This document shows positions 11,565 through 21,243 of a DNA stretch of 64,000 nucleotides, one piece after another. The notes under the pieces were generated by a model. It had not been told where the DNA came from. It saw nothing but the letters and a program-made list of their open reading frames with translations, and ran no database searches. Position 1 is the first letter of the stretch; each line of letters begins with the position of its first letter. Origin of the DNA: Klebsiella spallanzanii (GTDB lineage: Bacteria; Pseudomonadota; Gammaproteobacteria; Enterobacterales; Enterobacteriaceae). The stretch lies in NCBI RefSeq assembly GCF_902158555.1, contig NZ_CABGGS010000046.1, positions 62,001-126,000 of the forward strand. Reading direction: 5' to 3'. Both the position numbers and the translations under genes were made by a program.

Positions 11565-12956
11565 TTAGCGAATAGAAAAGCCGTTGGTCAGCACGCAGCG
11601 CCGGGAGCGGGCAAAAGTACGCGCTGACGTGGTCCCTTCACCGGTTGGCGTGGCGATAGTGAAGGTGGTAAAGCCTTCGCCGCCGACGCCGATCCCGGCA
11701 TAAGAGGGGCCGTTTTTGACGAATATCGAGGTTTGCAGCGTGCGGGCCGCGAGGTTCAGGCGTGACACGTTCTGCGAGTGCATGATCGCGGTGTGATGCA
11801 ACCCCTCTTCAACCTTCAGGGCCAGCGCCAGCGCGCTATCGAAATCGCTGACTTTCACCACCGGCAGCATCGGCATCAATTGTTCGCTGGTGACCCACGG
11901 ATCGTCAGCGTTAACCAGCGCAATCAGCAGACGCGGCGCTTTTGCAGGGACAGCGATCCCGGCGGCTTCCAGCATGGCCGATGGGCTCTTGCCGACCAGT
12001 TTTTTATTCGCCTGGCCTTCTGGCAGGCAGGCGGCGCGGAGTTTGTCGGTATCGGCAGGGCTTAGCAGCAGCGCACCGAAGGTTTGCATTTGCTGCACCA
12101 GACGCTCGGCGACGCTCTCCACTACGATCAGGCTCTTCTCGGCAATGCAGGGCAGGTTGTAATCGAATGACGCGCCGTTAATGATATCTTCCGCCGCTTT
12201 CACCAGGTCTGCCGTTTCATCGACTATGCAGGGTGGGTTACCCGCGCCCGCGCCAATCACCTTCTTACCGCTCTTCATGCCCATTGCCACAATGCCCGGA
12301 CCACCGGTAATCGCCAGTACTGCGATGCGCGGGTGGGCCATCATCTGCTGGGTCGCTTCGAAGGTGGGTTCAGCTACAGTCACCACCAGATTGCGGATGC
12401 CGCAGCAGCGGAAGGCAATCTCTTCAATCAGGCTAATCAGCTTCAGAGAGACCTTTTTCGCGCCCGGATGCGGGCTAAAGTAAATACTATTGCCCGCCGC
12501 CAACATGCTGATGCTGTTATTGATGATGGTTTCCGTCGGGTTGGTGCTTGGGGCGACCGAACCGATGACGCCAAACGGCGAGTATTCAAAGAGCACCATG
12601 CCGCCGTCACCGGTCAGCGCGGTGGTGGTGAGGTCTTCTACGCCCGGCGTGTTGTCCAGCGCAGCCTTGTTCTTGAGGAATTTATCTTCTTTGTTGCCCA
12701 TTCCCGTTTCATTGGCGCTCTCCTCTGCCAGAGCAGCCAGCAGCGGCGTCAGCTCCTGACGCATCGCGCTGATGATAGCGCTGCGGGTTTTCAGCGGACA
12801 CTGCTGATAACGTAAGAACGCCTGATGCGCGGCGTCGATGGCCTCGCTCACGGACTGGAAAATCCCTTTGCTCTGAGGCTGGCTCGGCGTTTGCGCTGGT
12901 GTTAATTGTTCACTAAGAATGGTGCGAATCAGGGTTTCGAGTTCAGAAGTATTCAT
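11565..12956 (-). CDS. pduP: CoA-acylating propionaldehyde dehydrogenase
   Basis: Oxidises propionaldehyde with NAD+ and CoA to propionyl-CoA in the microcompartment lumen. The 463-residue protein begins with the amphipathic targeting helix MNTSELETLIRTILSEQL (residues 1-18), the known encapsulation signal, joined by a Pro/Gln-rich linker to an aldehyde dehydrogenase domain. Cys270 in DYNLPCIAEKS is the catalytic thiol, and the surrounding Gly-rich segments bind the nucleotide. It overlaps pduO by 4 bp. Confidence 0.96.
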   Translation of the reverse strand: MNTSELETLIRTILSEQLTPAQTPSQPQSKGIFQSVSEAIDAAHQAFLRYQQCPLKTRSAIISAMRQELTPLLAALAEESANETGMGNKEDKFLKNKAALDNTPGVEDLTTTALTGDGGMVLFEYSPFGVIGSVAPSTNPTETIINNSISMLAAGNSIYFSPHPGAKKVSLKLISLIEEIAFRCCGIRNLVVTVAEPTFEATQQMMAHPRIAVLAITGGPGIVAMGMKSGKKVIGAGAGNPPCIVDETADLVKAAEDIINGASFDYNLPCIAEKSLIVVESVAERLVQQMQTFGALLLSPADTDKLRAACLPEGQANKKLVGKSPSAMLEAAGIAVPAKAPRLLIALVNADDPWVTSEQLMPMLPVVKVSDFDSALALALKVEEGLHHTAIMHSQNVSRLNLAARTLQTSIFVKNGPSYAGIGVGGEGFTTFTIATPTGEGTTSARTFARSRRCVLTNGFSIR

Positions 12957-13963
12957 TGATGAGTTCCCACGTTAATGGCCGCGATGGCGGTCTGTGCTAT
13001 ATCCATGTCCTGCTCAACGCTGCCGCCGCTGATGCCAAGACCCCCAATTAATAAGCCGTCGCGCCATAGGGCGTAACCGCCGCCAAAGGTGACTACTTTT
13101 CCCTGTAAATGACTTTCCAGGCCATAAAGCGCCGCGCCCGGCTGAACGACATCGCTCAGCTCATGGGTCGCCGTTTTCATCGCCACTGCGGTCCAGGCCT
13201 TTTTCGGCGCCAGTTCGCTGCTGACCAGCAGGGCGTTCGGCATCCGCCAGGTCACAGTTTCCGTGCCGTGCGCGTCAACGATGCTGACGACTACCGGAAC
13301 CTGCAGTTGCTGCGCGCGTTCAACGGCGGCGCGGGTGAGCTGGTGCAGATCGTGGAATGAGAGGGCCACGGGCGTTGTCTCCTTGCTGCGGGTCGGCTGG
13401 CTGGCAGCCAGATAGCGCTTGCTAACTTCACGGATGATGTTGGCCTGGTGCGCATCGCTATCTTCCGCGCGGGCCAGGGCGTACAGGCAGTCCGATAAGC
13501 GGTTGATGTAGCGCATCAGCACCTGGCGTACGTTGACTTCAGTTGCCAGTTCAACCAGACGGCGTTCGGCGCGGCGCGCCAGCGTGCGGGCAAAATGTAA
13601 TCGGCTCGCGGCTTCGCAGCGTCCGGGTAAAATAAAGCTGTGCAGCGGTTCGACGCGGGCCATTGCCCGATCGATAGCGGCTTCCAGGGCCGAAATCTCT
13701 TCGCTGCTGATGTAGCGCTGTTTGGGCGACGGCTGCTCGCTGTCGCTGGCCAGCTCTGCGCTAAACCAAAAAAGTTGCTGCTGGATGGCCTCGAGTAAGG
13801 TGCGGTGATTTTCATCCGCAGCGGCGCAGGCGCACAGGCTCAGCGCGGCGTTCAGCTCATCCAGCGTGCCGTAGGCTTCAACCCGCGGGTGGGTTTTGCT
13901 CACCCGCTGGCCGGTAAACAGTGATGTGGTGCCAGCGTCACCTGTTCGGGTATAAATCGCCAT
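12953..13963 (-). CDS. pduO: ATP:cob(I)alamin adenosyltransferase PduO
   Basis: Two-domain protein of 336 residues. The N-terminal domain (about 1-185) is a PduO-type adenosyltransferase that makes adenosylcobalamin from cob(I)alamin and ATP; RTGDAGTTSLF near the N-terminus is the ATP-binding motif. The C-terminal domain (about 200-335) is a GlcG/HbpS (DUF336) domain that binds haem or cobalamin in relatives. Together with PduS it recycles the dehydratase cofactor in the compartment. Confidence 0.95.
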   Translation of the reverse strand: MAIYTRTGDAGTTSLFTGQRVSKTHPRVEAYGTLDELNAALSLCACAAADENHRTLLEAIQQQLFWFSAELASDSEQPSPKQRYISSEEISALEAAIDRAMARVEPLHSFILPGRCEAASRLHFARTLARRAERRLVELATEVNVRQVLMRYINRLSDCLYALARAEDSDAHQANIIREVSKRYLAASQPTRSKETTPVALSFHDLHQLTRAAVERAQQLQVPVVVSIVDAHGTETVTWRMPNALLVSSELAPKKAWTAVAMKTATHELSDVVQPGAALYGLESHLQGKVVTFGGGYALWRDGLLIGGLGISGGSVEQDMDIAQTAIAAINVGTHQ

Positions 13964-13972
13964 AACCGCCCC

Positions 13973-14248
13973 TTAACGCGAAAGCGTATCTACAATGCCG
14001 ACAACGGCGAGGTCGATGGCCTCATTTGGCCCGGAAAAAACGTGCCTGGCGCTGGAGCCGCCGCTGAGCAAAACCAGTTCGCCGACGCCCGCGCCGACGG
14101 AGTCCACGGCCACTTCATCGCCGGAGGTAGGCGAGGCGGGGAGTTCGCCATCGGCGCTGACCCGACGCACCAGCAGCAGCTTTTTCCCAATCAAAGAAGG
14201 TGATTTTTGCGTGGAGACAACCGCGCCCGTGACTCGTGCCAGATGCAT
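13973..14248 (-). CDS. pduN: Microcompartment vertex protein PduN (EutN/CcmL)
   Basis: A 91-residue protein of the EutN/CcmL family that forms pentamers capping the vertices of the polyhedral shell. The N-terminal [19 protein letters not shown] and the central [17 protein letters not shown] segment are typical. It lies between pduM and pduO in the conserved order with short gaps. Confidence 0.95.
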   Translation of the reverse strand: MHLARVTGAVVSTQKSPSLIGKKLLLVRRVSADGELPASPTSGDEVAVDSVGAGVGELVLLSGGSSARHVFSGPNEAIDLAVVGIVDTLSR

Positions 14249-14251
14249 GAT

Positions 14252-14743
14252 TTACTCCTGCTTAATTAATTGAATATTCCGCGCATTTGCCGCGTCACGC
14301 GCCATGGCGGTCACGATGCATTTGCGGTGGACAACCACACGCCCCCGGCTTAGCAGCGCGACATCGCGATAGCTCAGCACCGAACCCGCATGCAGAACCA
14401 GCGGCAGTCCGTGCTCGTCGGTGAATACCAGCGGCAGACGAGCCAGTTTTTTTACCGGGATACCCGGCAGCAGCTGGTTGTGCAGGCTGAGCTGTACGCG
14501 GATGCCAAACGCCAGCGCGTCGTGAATTTTCCGGGCTGCGGCATCGTCGGTTTCTGCATCCGCAAGCTGACCCAGCAGCGGCAGGTCGACGAGCAGGATG
14601 CGCAGCGACGCGTGCTGACAGAACAGTGCTGGACAGTCGGCATCGCGAAGTTGCGTAACGCTCAGCGTCGCCGTGCTCTGGGCACGGCGCTGCAGCCGGG
14701 AGACAATCTCCTCGACAATGCGCTGCAGAGTTTCGCCGTTCAT
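14252..14743 (-). CDS. pduM: Microcompartment assembly protein PduM
   Basis: A 163-residue protein restricted to Pdu-type operons. In Salmonella it is required for properly formed compartments, but its biochemical role is unknown. An amphipathic N-terminal helix (MNGETLQRIVEEIVSRLQRR) resembles the encapsulation peptides of PduD, PduL and PduP. It overlaps pduL by 4 bp. Confidence 0.92.
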   Translation of the reverse strand: MNGETLQRIVEEIVSRLQRRAQSTATLSVTQLRDADCPALFCQHASLRILLVDLPLLGQLADAETDDAAARKIHDALAFGIRVQLSLHNQLLPGIPVKKLARLPLVFTDEHGLPLVLHAGSVLSYRDVALLSRGRVVVHRKCIVTAMARDAANARNIQLIKQE

Positions 14744-15372
14744 CGCGGGCCCACCAGTCGGGCAAAGGCCTGCGGGTTATCGGCACCAGCGGCGTTGGCT
14801 TCATCGGTATCAATGTGCATTTCGAGGCGCATGTCCGGTGAAACGCGAATCGCCACGTTGTTGAAAATCAGCCCGCGATCGTCGCCTTCAATCGCCACTG
14901 AAACCATATCGCCGTGGGAAACCCGCAGGATCAGCGCATCAAGCGGCGACATATGGATATGCCGCTGCGCGACGATAACCCCGGAAGGTAGCTCCAGTTC
15001 GGCAAAGGGGCTGACCAGGCGGATGCCCGGCGTCCCCTTCAGGTTGCCGGACATTTTCAGAGGCGCGGCAATCCCCAGCGTTCTCGCATCGGTACGCGAA
15101 ATTTCCACCTGGCTTACCGAGCGCAGTGGACCGAGCAGGCGCACATTTTTGAGCTGCCCTTTCGGTCCCACCAGGGTGACGGTTTGCTCCGCGGCGTATT
15201 GTCCCGGCTGCAGCAGCGCTTTTTTCTCGCTGATGGGATGGCCGGGAAACAGCCGCTCATAATCCTGTGCGGACAGGTGGATATGACGGTTTGAGACGCC
15301 CAGCGGGATAGGCCGCAGGCGCATCTCATCAAGAACTTTACTGACCGTTGATTGCAGAAGCTCTTTATCCAT
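14740..15372 (-). CDS. pduL: Phosphate propanoyltransferase PduL
   Basis: Converts propionyl-CoA and phosphate to propionyl phosphate and recycles CoA within the compartment. It is the founding PduL-type phosphotransacylase, unrelated to Pta. The 210-residue protein starts with an amphipathic targeting helix (about 1-17). The two zinc-binding motifs are visible as SNRHIHLS (about 28-35) and QRHIHMSP (about 124-131), with MHIDTDEANAAG near the C-terminus. The start overlaps the pduK stop. Confidence 0.95.
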   Translation of the reverse strand: MDKELLQSTVSKVLDEMRLRPIPLGVSNRHIHLSAQDYERLFPGHPISEKKALLQPGQYAAEQTVTLVGPKGQLKNVRLLGPLRSVSQVEISRTDARTLGIAAPLKMSGNLKGTPGIRLVSPFAELELPSGVIVAQRHIHMSPLDALILRVSHGDMVSVAIEGDDRGLIFNNVAIRVSPDMRLEMHIDTDEANAAGADNPQAFARLVGPR

Positions 15373-15854
15373 TACGCTTCACCTCGCTTACCGGGATGAA
15401 TGCAAAGCGTGCGAGGTTCGCCCTTCTGGCGAGGACATTTTGGATCCAGACACAGGTTGCAACTGACCAGTTCTGATTCCTGCGGGGCCTCTTCTGCTGG
15501 CACCTCAGAAACGACATCAGCTATCTCTGACTCTTCAGGCTCAGGTTCAATGACGGAGGGTGGGGGCGTCTCTGCGAGCAGGATCCCTTCTCCGGGCCTG
15601 GCGATAACCTTGTGGGCCACCAGGCCATTCCGCTGTTCGGCGAAATGCGCACCGGTGGTGATAGCCGCCTGAACGGAGGCCACATCACCGGTAATTTTAA
15701 TCACCATCCAGCCTGAACCATTGGTCTTTTCGAGGGCGAGCAGCGTGATAGAAGCGGATTTCGCCATGATATCGGCGCAGCTGATAGCCAGTGCCAGACC
15801 ACAAACTTCAAGTAATCCCAGTGATTGCTTCACGCGGTGCTCCTTATTTGCCAT
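15372..15854 (-). CDS. pduK: Microcompartment shell protein PduK (BMC plus Cys-rich tail)
   Basis: A minor shell protein of 160 residues. The BMC domain (about 10-95) is followed by an acidic Pro/Glu-rich linker (about 96-128) and a Cys-rich tail with CNLCLDPKCPRQKG and a further Cys in RTLCIHPG. In Salmonella the tail is thought to bind an Fe-S cluster or metal. The gene lies 3 bp after pduJ. Confidence 0.94.
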   Translation of the reverse strand: MANKEHRVKQSLGLLEVCGLALAISCADIMAKSASITLLALEKTNGSGWMVIKITGDVASVQAAITTGAHFAEQRNGLVAHKVIARPGEGILLAETPPPSVIEPEPEESEIADVVSEVPAEEAPQESELVSCNLCLDPKCPRQKGEPRTLCIHPGKRGEA

Positions 15855-15857
15855 CGA

Positions 15858-16133
15858 TTAGGCTGATTTCGGTAAAATGGCCTCAACATCGCTGTGCGGA
15901 CGCGGGATAACGTGGCAGGATTTCACTTCACCCACGACGCTTGCCGCCGCGCTGCCTGCATCTACGGCTGCTTTAACCGCGCCGACATCGCCGCGAACCA
16001 TGACGGTAACCAGGCCAGAACCAATTTTTTCGTAGCCCACCAGCTGTACGTTGGCGGATTTAACCATTGCATCGGCGGCTTCAATGGCGCCGACCAGCCC
16101 TTTTGTTTCAACCAGTCCCAGTGCGTTATTCAT
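15858..16133 (-). CDS. pduJ: Microcompartment shell protein PduJ (hexameric BMC)
   Basis: A major hexameric shell protein of 91 residues made of one BMC domain. It is almost the same as PduA over its whole length ([25 protein letters not shown] and the VIPRPH-D-VE-ILPK tail), which reflects an old duplication. PduJ supplies much of the shell surface and can take over pore function when placed at the pduA position in Salmonella. Confidence 0.96.
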   Translation of the reverse strand: MNNALGLVETKGLVGAIEAADAMVKSANVQLVGYEKIGSGLVTVMVRGDVGAVKAAVDAGSAAASVVGEVKSCHVIPRPHSDVEAILPKSA

Positions 16134-16151
16134 ACTGCCGTTCTCCTGTGA

Positions 16152-16508
16152 TTAAGCATGGAGATCCCGAAAAGGGATCCCTTTGACCAGCCGTGCCGCG
16201 TTATTACCGGTATTGCGATGGGCCTGACTGTCCTGATGATGCATCAGCGTAAAAAGCGGCGCCGATGCGGGTAAATTCTTGTAATGCACGACCAGCGAGT
16301 GTCGATCGCAGGCAATGCCAACCAGCAGCGGCGAGCTGCGCGCCGCCTGCCAGGCGCTGTCAACGACATCTCCAGCCGGGTGATGCTGAAGCAGGAAAGG
16401 GATGCCTTCCTCTTCGATACCCAGCAGCACTTCGTGCCAGAGGCTGGCGCAGTCGCTGATAACGGTAATGACGATAGCCGGGGCGCTGTGATTACTGTCC
16501 ATATGCAA
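16152..16508 (-). CDS. pduH: Diol dehydratase reactivase, small subunit
   Basis: Small (beta) subunit of the DdrAB-type reactivating factor. With PduG it releases damaged cobalamin from the diol dehydratase so that fresh adenosylcobalamin can bind. The 118-residue protein has the family fold (IVITVISDCASLWHEVLLG near the N-terminus), which mimics the dehydratase beta subunit. Its start overlaps the end of pduG by 17 bp. Confidence 0.94.
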   Translation of the reverse strand: MHMDSNHSAPAIVITVISDCASLWHEVLLGIEEEGIPFLLQHHPAGDVVDSAWQAARSSPLLVGIACDRHSLVVHYKNLPASAPLFTLMHHQDSQAHRNTGNNAARLVKGIPFRDLHA

Positions 16509-18327
16509 ATTCCTTGTGCCAGGAGAGAATCAGGCCGGTGGCCACCGCGTTTCTTGGGCCTTCGCTACCACGAATATTTCCTCGCCCGGCGACCAGGCGG
16601 TAGTGCGCCAGCGCATCGGTGACCAGCTGCGGAACTTCGAAATCCAGCGACGAGCCGCCGACCAGCACCACGAACGGAATATCGCGAATGTTGCCGGTTG
16701 GACTGACCTGACGCAGCGCACGCAGGGCGTTGGTGACGAAGACGCGTTCTTTAGCGCTGCGGCGAATGGCGCGCACCTTCTCCAGCGCTAAATCGCCGGG
16801 AAGCGGCACCAGTTCGTCCGGTTTCACCACGCAGACGCGGGCGAACACGGCGGGAGGCAGCGGCGTCGGGAAGAACTGGACGCTGCCGTCCTCGTGGCGT
16901 AAGTGGAACAGACTTTCGACCTTAGCCAGCGGGTATTTTTTGATCTCTTCCGCCAGATAGCGGTCTTCCAGCCCCAGCTCGCGGGCAATAATCATCGTGA
17001 CCATGTCGCCTGCCCCGGCGAGATGGGTGGCGATGATTTCGCCTTTAGGGTTGATGATGGAGGCATCGGTGGAGCCCGCGCCGAGGTCAAGGATCGCCAG
17101 TGGTCGGGTGGTGCCCGGCGTGGTTAGCGCGCCCAGAATGGCGGCTTCAGCCTCAGCGCCGCCGATCTGCACGTCGATATTAAGCTTCTGCTCAATTTCA
17201 CGGGCAATCATCGCCATTTGCAGACGGTCTGATTTCACCATCGAGGCGATGCCGACGGCCTGCTCCAGCGAGAACTCCCCGGCCAGACCGCCGGTGACGC
17301 TCACCGGAACCGAGGTGTCAACGGCCAGTAGATCCTGAATGAAAATCTCACTGCTGGGCTTGTTGGTCAGTTCGGCCATGGTCTGGCGCACGTGCTCCAG
17401 CATGCCGCCGATATTGGTCCCGGCCTCGCCGGTGACGTTGTCGAGCTTACCGCTGCCGTCCACTGCTTTCATGATGGCTTCGGCACCGGCGGCGACATCC
17501 ACGCGCACGGTTCGGCCCTGCGCCTGCAGTTCCAGGTTACCGGCGGGTATCGCACGAGCTTTGACGTCGCCGGATGGCGTTTTAACCACCACGGCGGAAC
17601 GGTTGCCGATCAGCGCGCGCGCCATCGGAACGATGTTTTTCGTCTCATCGGCGTTGAGATTAAATACGGTGGCGATGCCGTAAGGGTTAGAGAGGGTTTC
17701 GATAACCTTTCCCGGCACGGCGACTTCAATCGCCGCCAGCATCCCCAGCGGAATGCGGTCGATGTACAGAACTTCATCGACAATCGGTAGCGATTTTTCC
17801 AGCCGGTTGCTGACCAGTACGCCATCGTCGCGCTGCAAAATGACGCCGGTAATCTGGTATCCGGCGCGCATTGAGGCGTTGATAACATTGGCGATATCGG
17901 CAAAATCAAAGGCTGACGATACCACCAGAATATAGGACGAGTCCGCCGGGCGGGTTAACAGCTCCTCCGGCGTAATCGTGATACCCACACCAAGGCCTAC
18001 TCCGCCCGGCGTTTTTGGGTTATGGCCAATCATTGTCGATTCGGTGATGATGGTTTCGGTAATTGTCTCCATCGCCACATCGCCAATGACCGGCGTGGCT
18101 TCGTTAATGCGAATGAGCGAAATATCGCTGACATTGATCCCCGCGCGTTTTGCAACGAGGGAAAGTGCTTCCTGAATCCCGAACACGTTACGCAACGTGC
18201 CTTTGATTCCGGTGGTTTCCGCCAGCGCGCTGTGGGTGATTGTCAGCGCGCCAGCCTCATTCAGAGTCGCCAGGGCGACTTCCGTCGATGAGTTGCCGAT
18301 ATCAATGCCAGCTATATATCGCATCAC
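16492..18327 (-). CDS. pduG: Diol dehydratase reactivase, large subunit
   Basis: Large, ATP-hydrolysing subunit of the diol dehydratase reactivase (DdrA family), 611 residues. An actin/Hsp70-like ATPase fold is shown by IAGIDIGNSSTEVAL at the N-terminus and ILDLGAGSTDASI (about residues 406-418). It works as a molecular chaperone, swapping subunits with the dehydratase to expel inactive B12. It starts 12 bp after pduE, in the conserved pduCDEGH order. Confidence 0.96.
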   Translation of the reverse strand: MMRYIAGIDIGNSSTEVALATLNEAGALTITHSALAETTGIKGTLRNVFGIQEALSLVAKRAGINVSDISLIRINEATPVIGDVAMETITETIITESTMIGHNPKTPGGVGLGVGITITPEELLTRPADSSYILVVSSAFDFADIANVINASMRAGYQITGVILQRDDGVLVSNRLEKSLPIVDEVLYIDRIPLGMLAAIEVAVPGKVIETLSNPYGIATVFNLNADETKNIVPMARALIGNRSAVVVKTPSGDVKARAIPAGNLELQAQGRTVRVDVAAGAEAIMKAVDGSGKLDNVTGEAGTNIGGMLEHVRQTMAELTNKPSSEIFIQDLLAVDTSVPVSVTGGLAGEFSLEQAVGIASMVKSDRLQMAMIAREIEQKLNIDVQIGGAEAEAAILGALTTPGTTRPLAILDLGAGSTDASIINPKGEIIATHLAGAGDMVTMIIARELGLEDRYLAEEIKKYPLAKVESLFHLRHEDGSVQFFPTPLPPAVFARVCVVKPDELVPLPGDLALEKVRAIRRSAKERVFVTNALRALRQVSPTGNIRDIPFVVLVGGSSLDFEVPQLVTDALAHYRLVAGRGNIRGSEGPRNAVATGLILSWHKEFAYGQ

Positions 18328-18339
18328 ATACCCCTGTAA

Positions 18340-18861
18340 TTAATCGTCGCCTTTGAGTTTTTTACGCTCAACGTACAGCCCTGCCGCTTCACGAACGAAA
18401 GCTGCGCAAATCTTTGCCTGATAACGGTTTTCGAGATCGTCGGCGATAGCGAGCAGCTCTTCTTTCGTTGAACGATACGGACGAAGGGCGTTGTAGATTT
18501 CCAGAATGCGATCGTCCGGTACCGCGGTCAGTTCGGCGGCGCGTTCAAAGTTCATCGCCAGCCGGTCGCGGCCTGCGTCCTTGGCGATAGAAGCCTGTAA
18601 GCGCAGGGTTTCCGGGGTAATACGCATATCCTGAGCGGTGACTTTATTGCTCAGCACGTTTTCCAGCGTAAAGTCGTCCAGCGTTTTATTGGTGGCGGTT
18701 TTCACCCATTCCGGGTGTTTGTTCGCCAGCGGGTAGTCGCTGACCTTTGCGCTGCGGGACGTGCCGCCTGCCGCAGGAGCCGCTGCTGGCGCATCGCCCT
18801 GCAGACTGTTCATGCGGCTCAATACGTCCCGGACCATCGATTCAATTGCGTCGGTATTCAT
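18340..18861 (-). CDS. pduE: B12-dependent propanediol dehydratase, small subunit
   Basis: Gamma subunit of the adenosylcobalamin-dependent diol dehydratase that dehydrates 1,2-propanediol to propionaldehyde. I use ATG 18861 (173 residues, opening MNTDAIESMVRDVLSRMN), the length of the Salmonella protein, rather than an upstream in-frame ATG at 18879 that lies inside pduD. The N-terminal helix followed by an Ala-rich linker resembles a targeting peptide. Confidence 0.95.
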   Translation of the reverse strand: MNTDAIESMVRDVLSRMNSLQGDAPAAAPAAGGTSRSAKVSDYPLANKHPEWVKTATNKTLDDFTLENVLSNKVTAQDMRITPETLRLQASIAKDAGRDRLAMNFERAAELTAVPDDRILEIYNALRPYRSTKEELLAIADDLENRYQAKICAAFVREAAGLYVERKKLKGDD

Positions 18862-18875
18862 GGAGTTATCCTTTA

Positions 18876-19550
18876 TCAAAGCGCCACGCGCAGTTCCTGC
18901 GGGTTTTTGCCCGTCACGACGTACTTGGTCTCTTTAATGTGCAAAATGGCCGACTTTGCCTGGTACTTCGGGCGTGCCATCTGGTCATTCAGCGTAGGGA
19001 CCGGCTGCGGTGATTCGCGTTTCGCATAGCGGGCGGCGTTTTTACCAATCTGACGGTAGGTTTCCAGCGTCAGCAGCGGTGCCTGCGGGAACAGCTCCAG
19101 GTTGGAGAGCGGCGGTAGCCCCTGCTGGTGGATAACCGTAGTGCCTTTCGACTGGATGCCGATGGAGATGCCGGAGCCGCTCAGGCGGTTACCTTCAACG
19201 GCGACGAACGCCACGTCGGAAGATTTAAAGCAGCGAATCACGCGCGCCTTGATGCCTTCTTCTTCAATACCGGCAATGACTTCGCGCAGAATGCTCTTAT
19301 GCGGTAAGCCCACGATATTGACGGTTTGCGCCAGGCCAAATGCCGGGCCGACGGCGATAATGACTTCGTCCTGCTGAGTGCCCTGGCGCGCTTCGCCCAC
19401 TTCGGTCAGAAAGCCGTCGCCCGCAGGCGCAGCGGTCTGTGGTGCTGTGGATGCCGCAGGCGCATTAAACGAGACGGGTTTATCGCTGCCCTTCATATCG
19501 CGGAGCACGTCTTCAATTATCTGGCGCAGCAATTTTTCATTAATTTCCAT
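18876..19550 (-). CDS. pduD: B12-dependent propanediol dehydratase, medium subunit
   Basis: Beta subunit of the diol dehydratase, 224 residues. It forms the lower part of the cobalamin-binding site at the interface with PduC. The N-terminal amphipathic helix ([19 protein letters not shown], residues 1-19) is the known encapsulation signal that carries the whole dehydratase into the microcompartment, followed by an Ala/Pro linker. It lies between pduC and pduE. Confidence 0.96.
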   Translation of the reverse strand: MEINEKLLRQIIEDVLRDMKGSDKPVSFNAPAASTAPQTAAPAGDGFLTEVGEARQGTQQDEVIIAVGPAFGLAQTVNIVGLPHKSILREVIAGIEEEGIKARVIRCFKSSDVAFVAVEGNRLSGSGISIGIQSKGTTVIHQQGLPPLSNLELFPQAPLLTLETYRQIGKNAARYAKRESPQPVPTLNDQMARPKYQAKSAILHIKETKYVVTGKNPQELRVAL

Positions 19551-19560
19551 TTCTCACCCC

Positions 19561-21225
19561 TTAATCAATCTCGTTGGGATCAAGAGCGCCAGGGATGTTT
19601 TTAATCTCTTCCCAGCGTTCTCCCTGCAGGCGATAACCTGTTGCCGGACCGGCATAGTCATTGACGTCATTAACCGCAGAGAGCACTTGTCCGTCGCCGA
19701 CGATAATGGCGGAGGTGTGCAAATAGTCGCCGGTTAGCTTGGCTTTCTGGATGTTGAGCATGTCCTGGGCCACGTCGGTAAACCCGCCCTGCGCCAGCGC
19801 TTTAACGACTTCCAGACCGTTGCGGTTTTTATTGATGATTTCCTGGGCGAACTTGATGTCTTCGACGATGTTACGCTCCGGCATATCTTTCGAACCGTGG
19901 GCATAGGTCGCGGCTTCAACTTCTTCATCGGTAATCGGCGGTAGTCCCATTCCGGCAAACACGGCCTGCAGCGCGCGGGCGGCTTTGTTACGGATGGCGA
20001 TAACGTCCTCTTCGCGAACCGGGCGCAGACCGCCGTCCACTTTCAGGTCACGCTGGATAACGTTGTAGTCGTCAAAGTCTTCCGCATCTTCGTTGGAACC
20101 GGCGAACATGTTGTCGTAGTTCGGCACCGCGGAATAACCAGAGGAGATAAAGTCGGTACCCGGCAGGAACTGCATCAGCAGGCGCGCGGTACGACGCATA
20201 TCGGAGTGAGTGAAGGTCTGGTCGTTACTGGAGGCGCATTCCAGATCCAGTGACGAGCAGATCAGGTTTTCCGCCAGCACGGCACGAATGCCTGACGGCA
20301 CGGCAGACGGTACGCCGATACAGCTTACGGAGCCGTTTTGCAGCCCCTGAACGCCAGCCGCTTTGGTGATATAGATGCAGCGCGCTTCCAGATACAGCAT
20401 GGATTTGCCTTCGGCGTAGCCCATCTGCACTTCGGATCCGGAGCCGGAGGTGAAGCGCATTTTCAGGCCGCGAGAGGCGTAGGAAGAGGCTAAGAAGCCT
20501 TTCGACCATGGCGTATCGTCACCATCGGTGAAGACCGGCTCGGTGCCGTAAACGGAGATGGTTTCGGCGTAGCAGGTGTGGCCCAACATACCGAGCTTCA
20601 GCTCGGTGGCTTCTTCCAGGGAGCACTGCGTCAGTACGCCCGGACGACCAACCTGAGAGCCGACCAACAGCGCGATGGCGTTGAACGGCGCGTAGCGTGC
20701 TACCGCAACCGTGGTTTCTTGTTCGTCAAACCCGCGCCATGCGCCTTCGGCGGCGTCGGCGGCGATTTGCACTGGGTTATCCTTGACGTTGGTGACGTGC
20801 GCCTGCTGAGACGGCGTGCGGCGAGCGCGCATTTTTTGCATCGACATCATCATTTCGACGACGTTCATATGCGAAACCACTTCAACAATTTTCGCCGGGG
20901 TCATGGCGGTGGTCAGCGGAACGATTTCGCTGCGCTTGACGTTAGGATCGCACAGCATATTGGCCAGCTTGACCGAATCCATCGCCATCACTTCTTCGGC
21001 GCGGTTCAGGTTGATACCGTAGCGGGCAATAAAGTGGTCGATCAGGTCGAATTCGCTAACCGGTTTTCCGTCCAACTCGGTCACCGCGCCGTTAACGATT
21101 TTAATCGACGGTTTTGGATCGTTCGGGCTTTCCATCGCGATAAAGCCTTCTTCGATCCACTCCTTAACGAAGCCGTCCTGATTCACAGGGCGTTTCGCCA
21201 GTGCTTCAAATCTTTTCGATCTCAT
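19561..21225 (-). CDS. pduC: B12-dependent propanediol dehydratase, large subunit
   Basis: Catalytic alpha subunit of the diol dehydratase, 554 residues, a TIM barrel holding substrate, K+ and the adenosyl group of B12. Conserved stretches visible are FNAIALLVGSQVGRPGVLTQ and LECASSNDQTF. Its length equals that of Salmonella PduC and no frame disruption is seen. It starts 18 bp after the pduB stop. Confidence 0.97.
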   Translation of the reverse strand: MRSKRFEALAKRPVNQDGFVKEWIEEGFIAMESPNDPKPSIKIVNGAVTELDGKPVSEFDLIDHFIARYGINLNRAEEVMAMDSVKLANMLCDPNVKRSEIVPLTTAMTPAKIVEVVSHMNVVEMMMSMQKMRARRTPSQQAHVTNVKDNPVQIAADAAEGAWRGFDEQETTVAVARYAPFNAIALLVGSQVGRPGVLTQCSLEEATELKLGMLGHTCYAETISVYGTEPVFTDGDDTPWSKGFLASSYASRGLKMRFTSGSGSEVQMGYAEGKSMLYLEARCIYITKAAGVQGLQNGSVSCIGVPSAVPSGIRAVLAENLICSSLDLECASSNDQTFTHSDMRRTARLLMQFLPGTDFISSGYSAVPNYDNMFAGSNEDAEDFDDYNVIQRDLKVDGGLRPVREEDVIAIRNKAARALQAVFAGMGLPPITDEEVEAATYAHGSKDMPERNIVEDIKFAQEIINKNRNGLEVVKALAQGGFTDVAQDMLNIQKAKLTGDYLHTSAIIVGDGQVLSAVNDVNDYAGPATGYRLQGERWEEIKNIPGALDPNEID

Positions 21226-21243
21226 GAATCAGCCTCGTGGGTA

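Noticed and set aside
14390-15262. 290-codon plus-strand frame across pduM and pduL
   Set aside because: Lies opposite intact pduM and pduL and has no start context or domain of its own.
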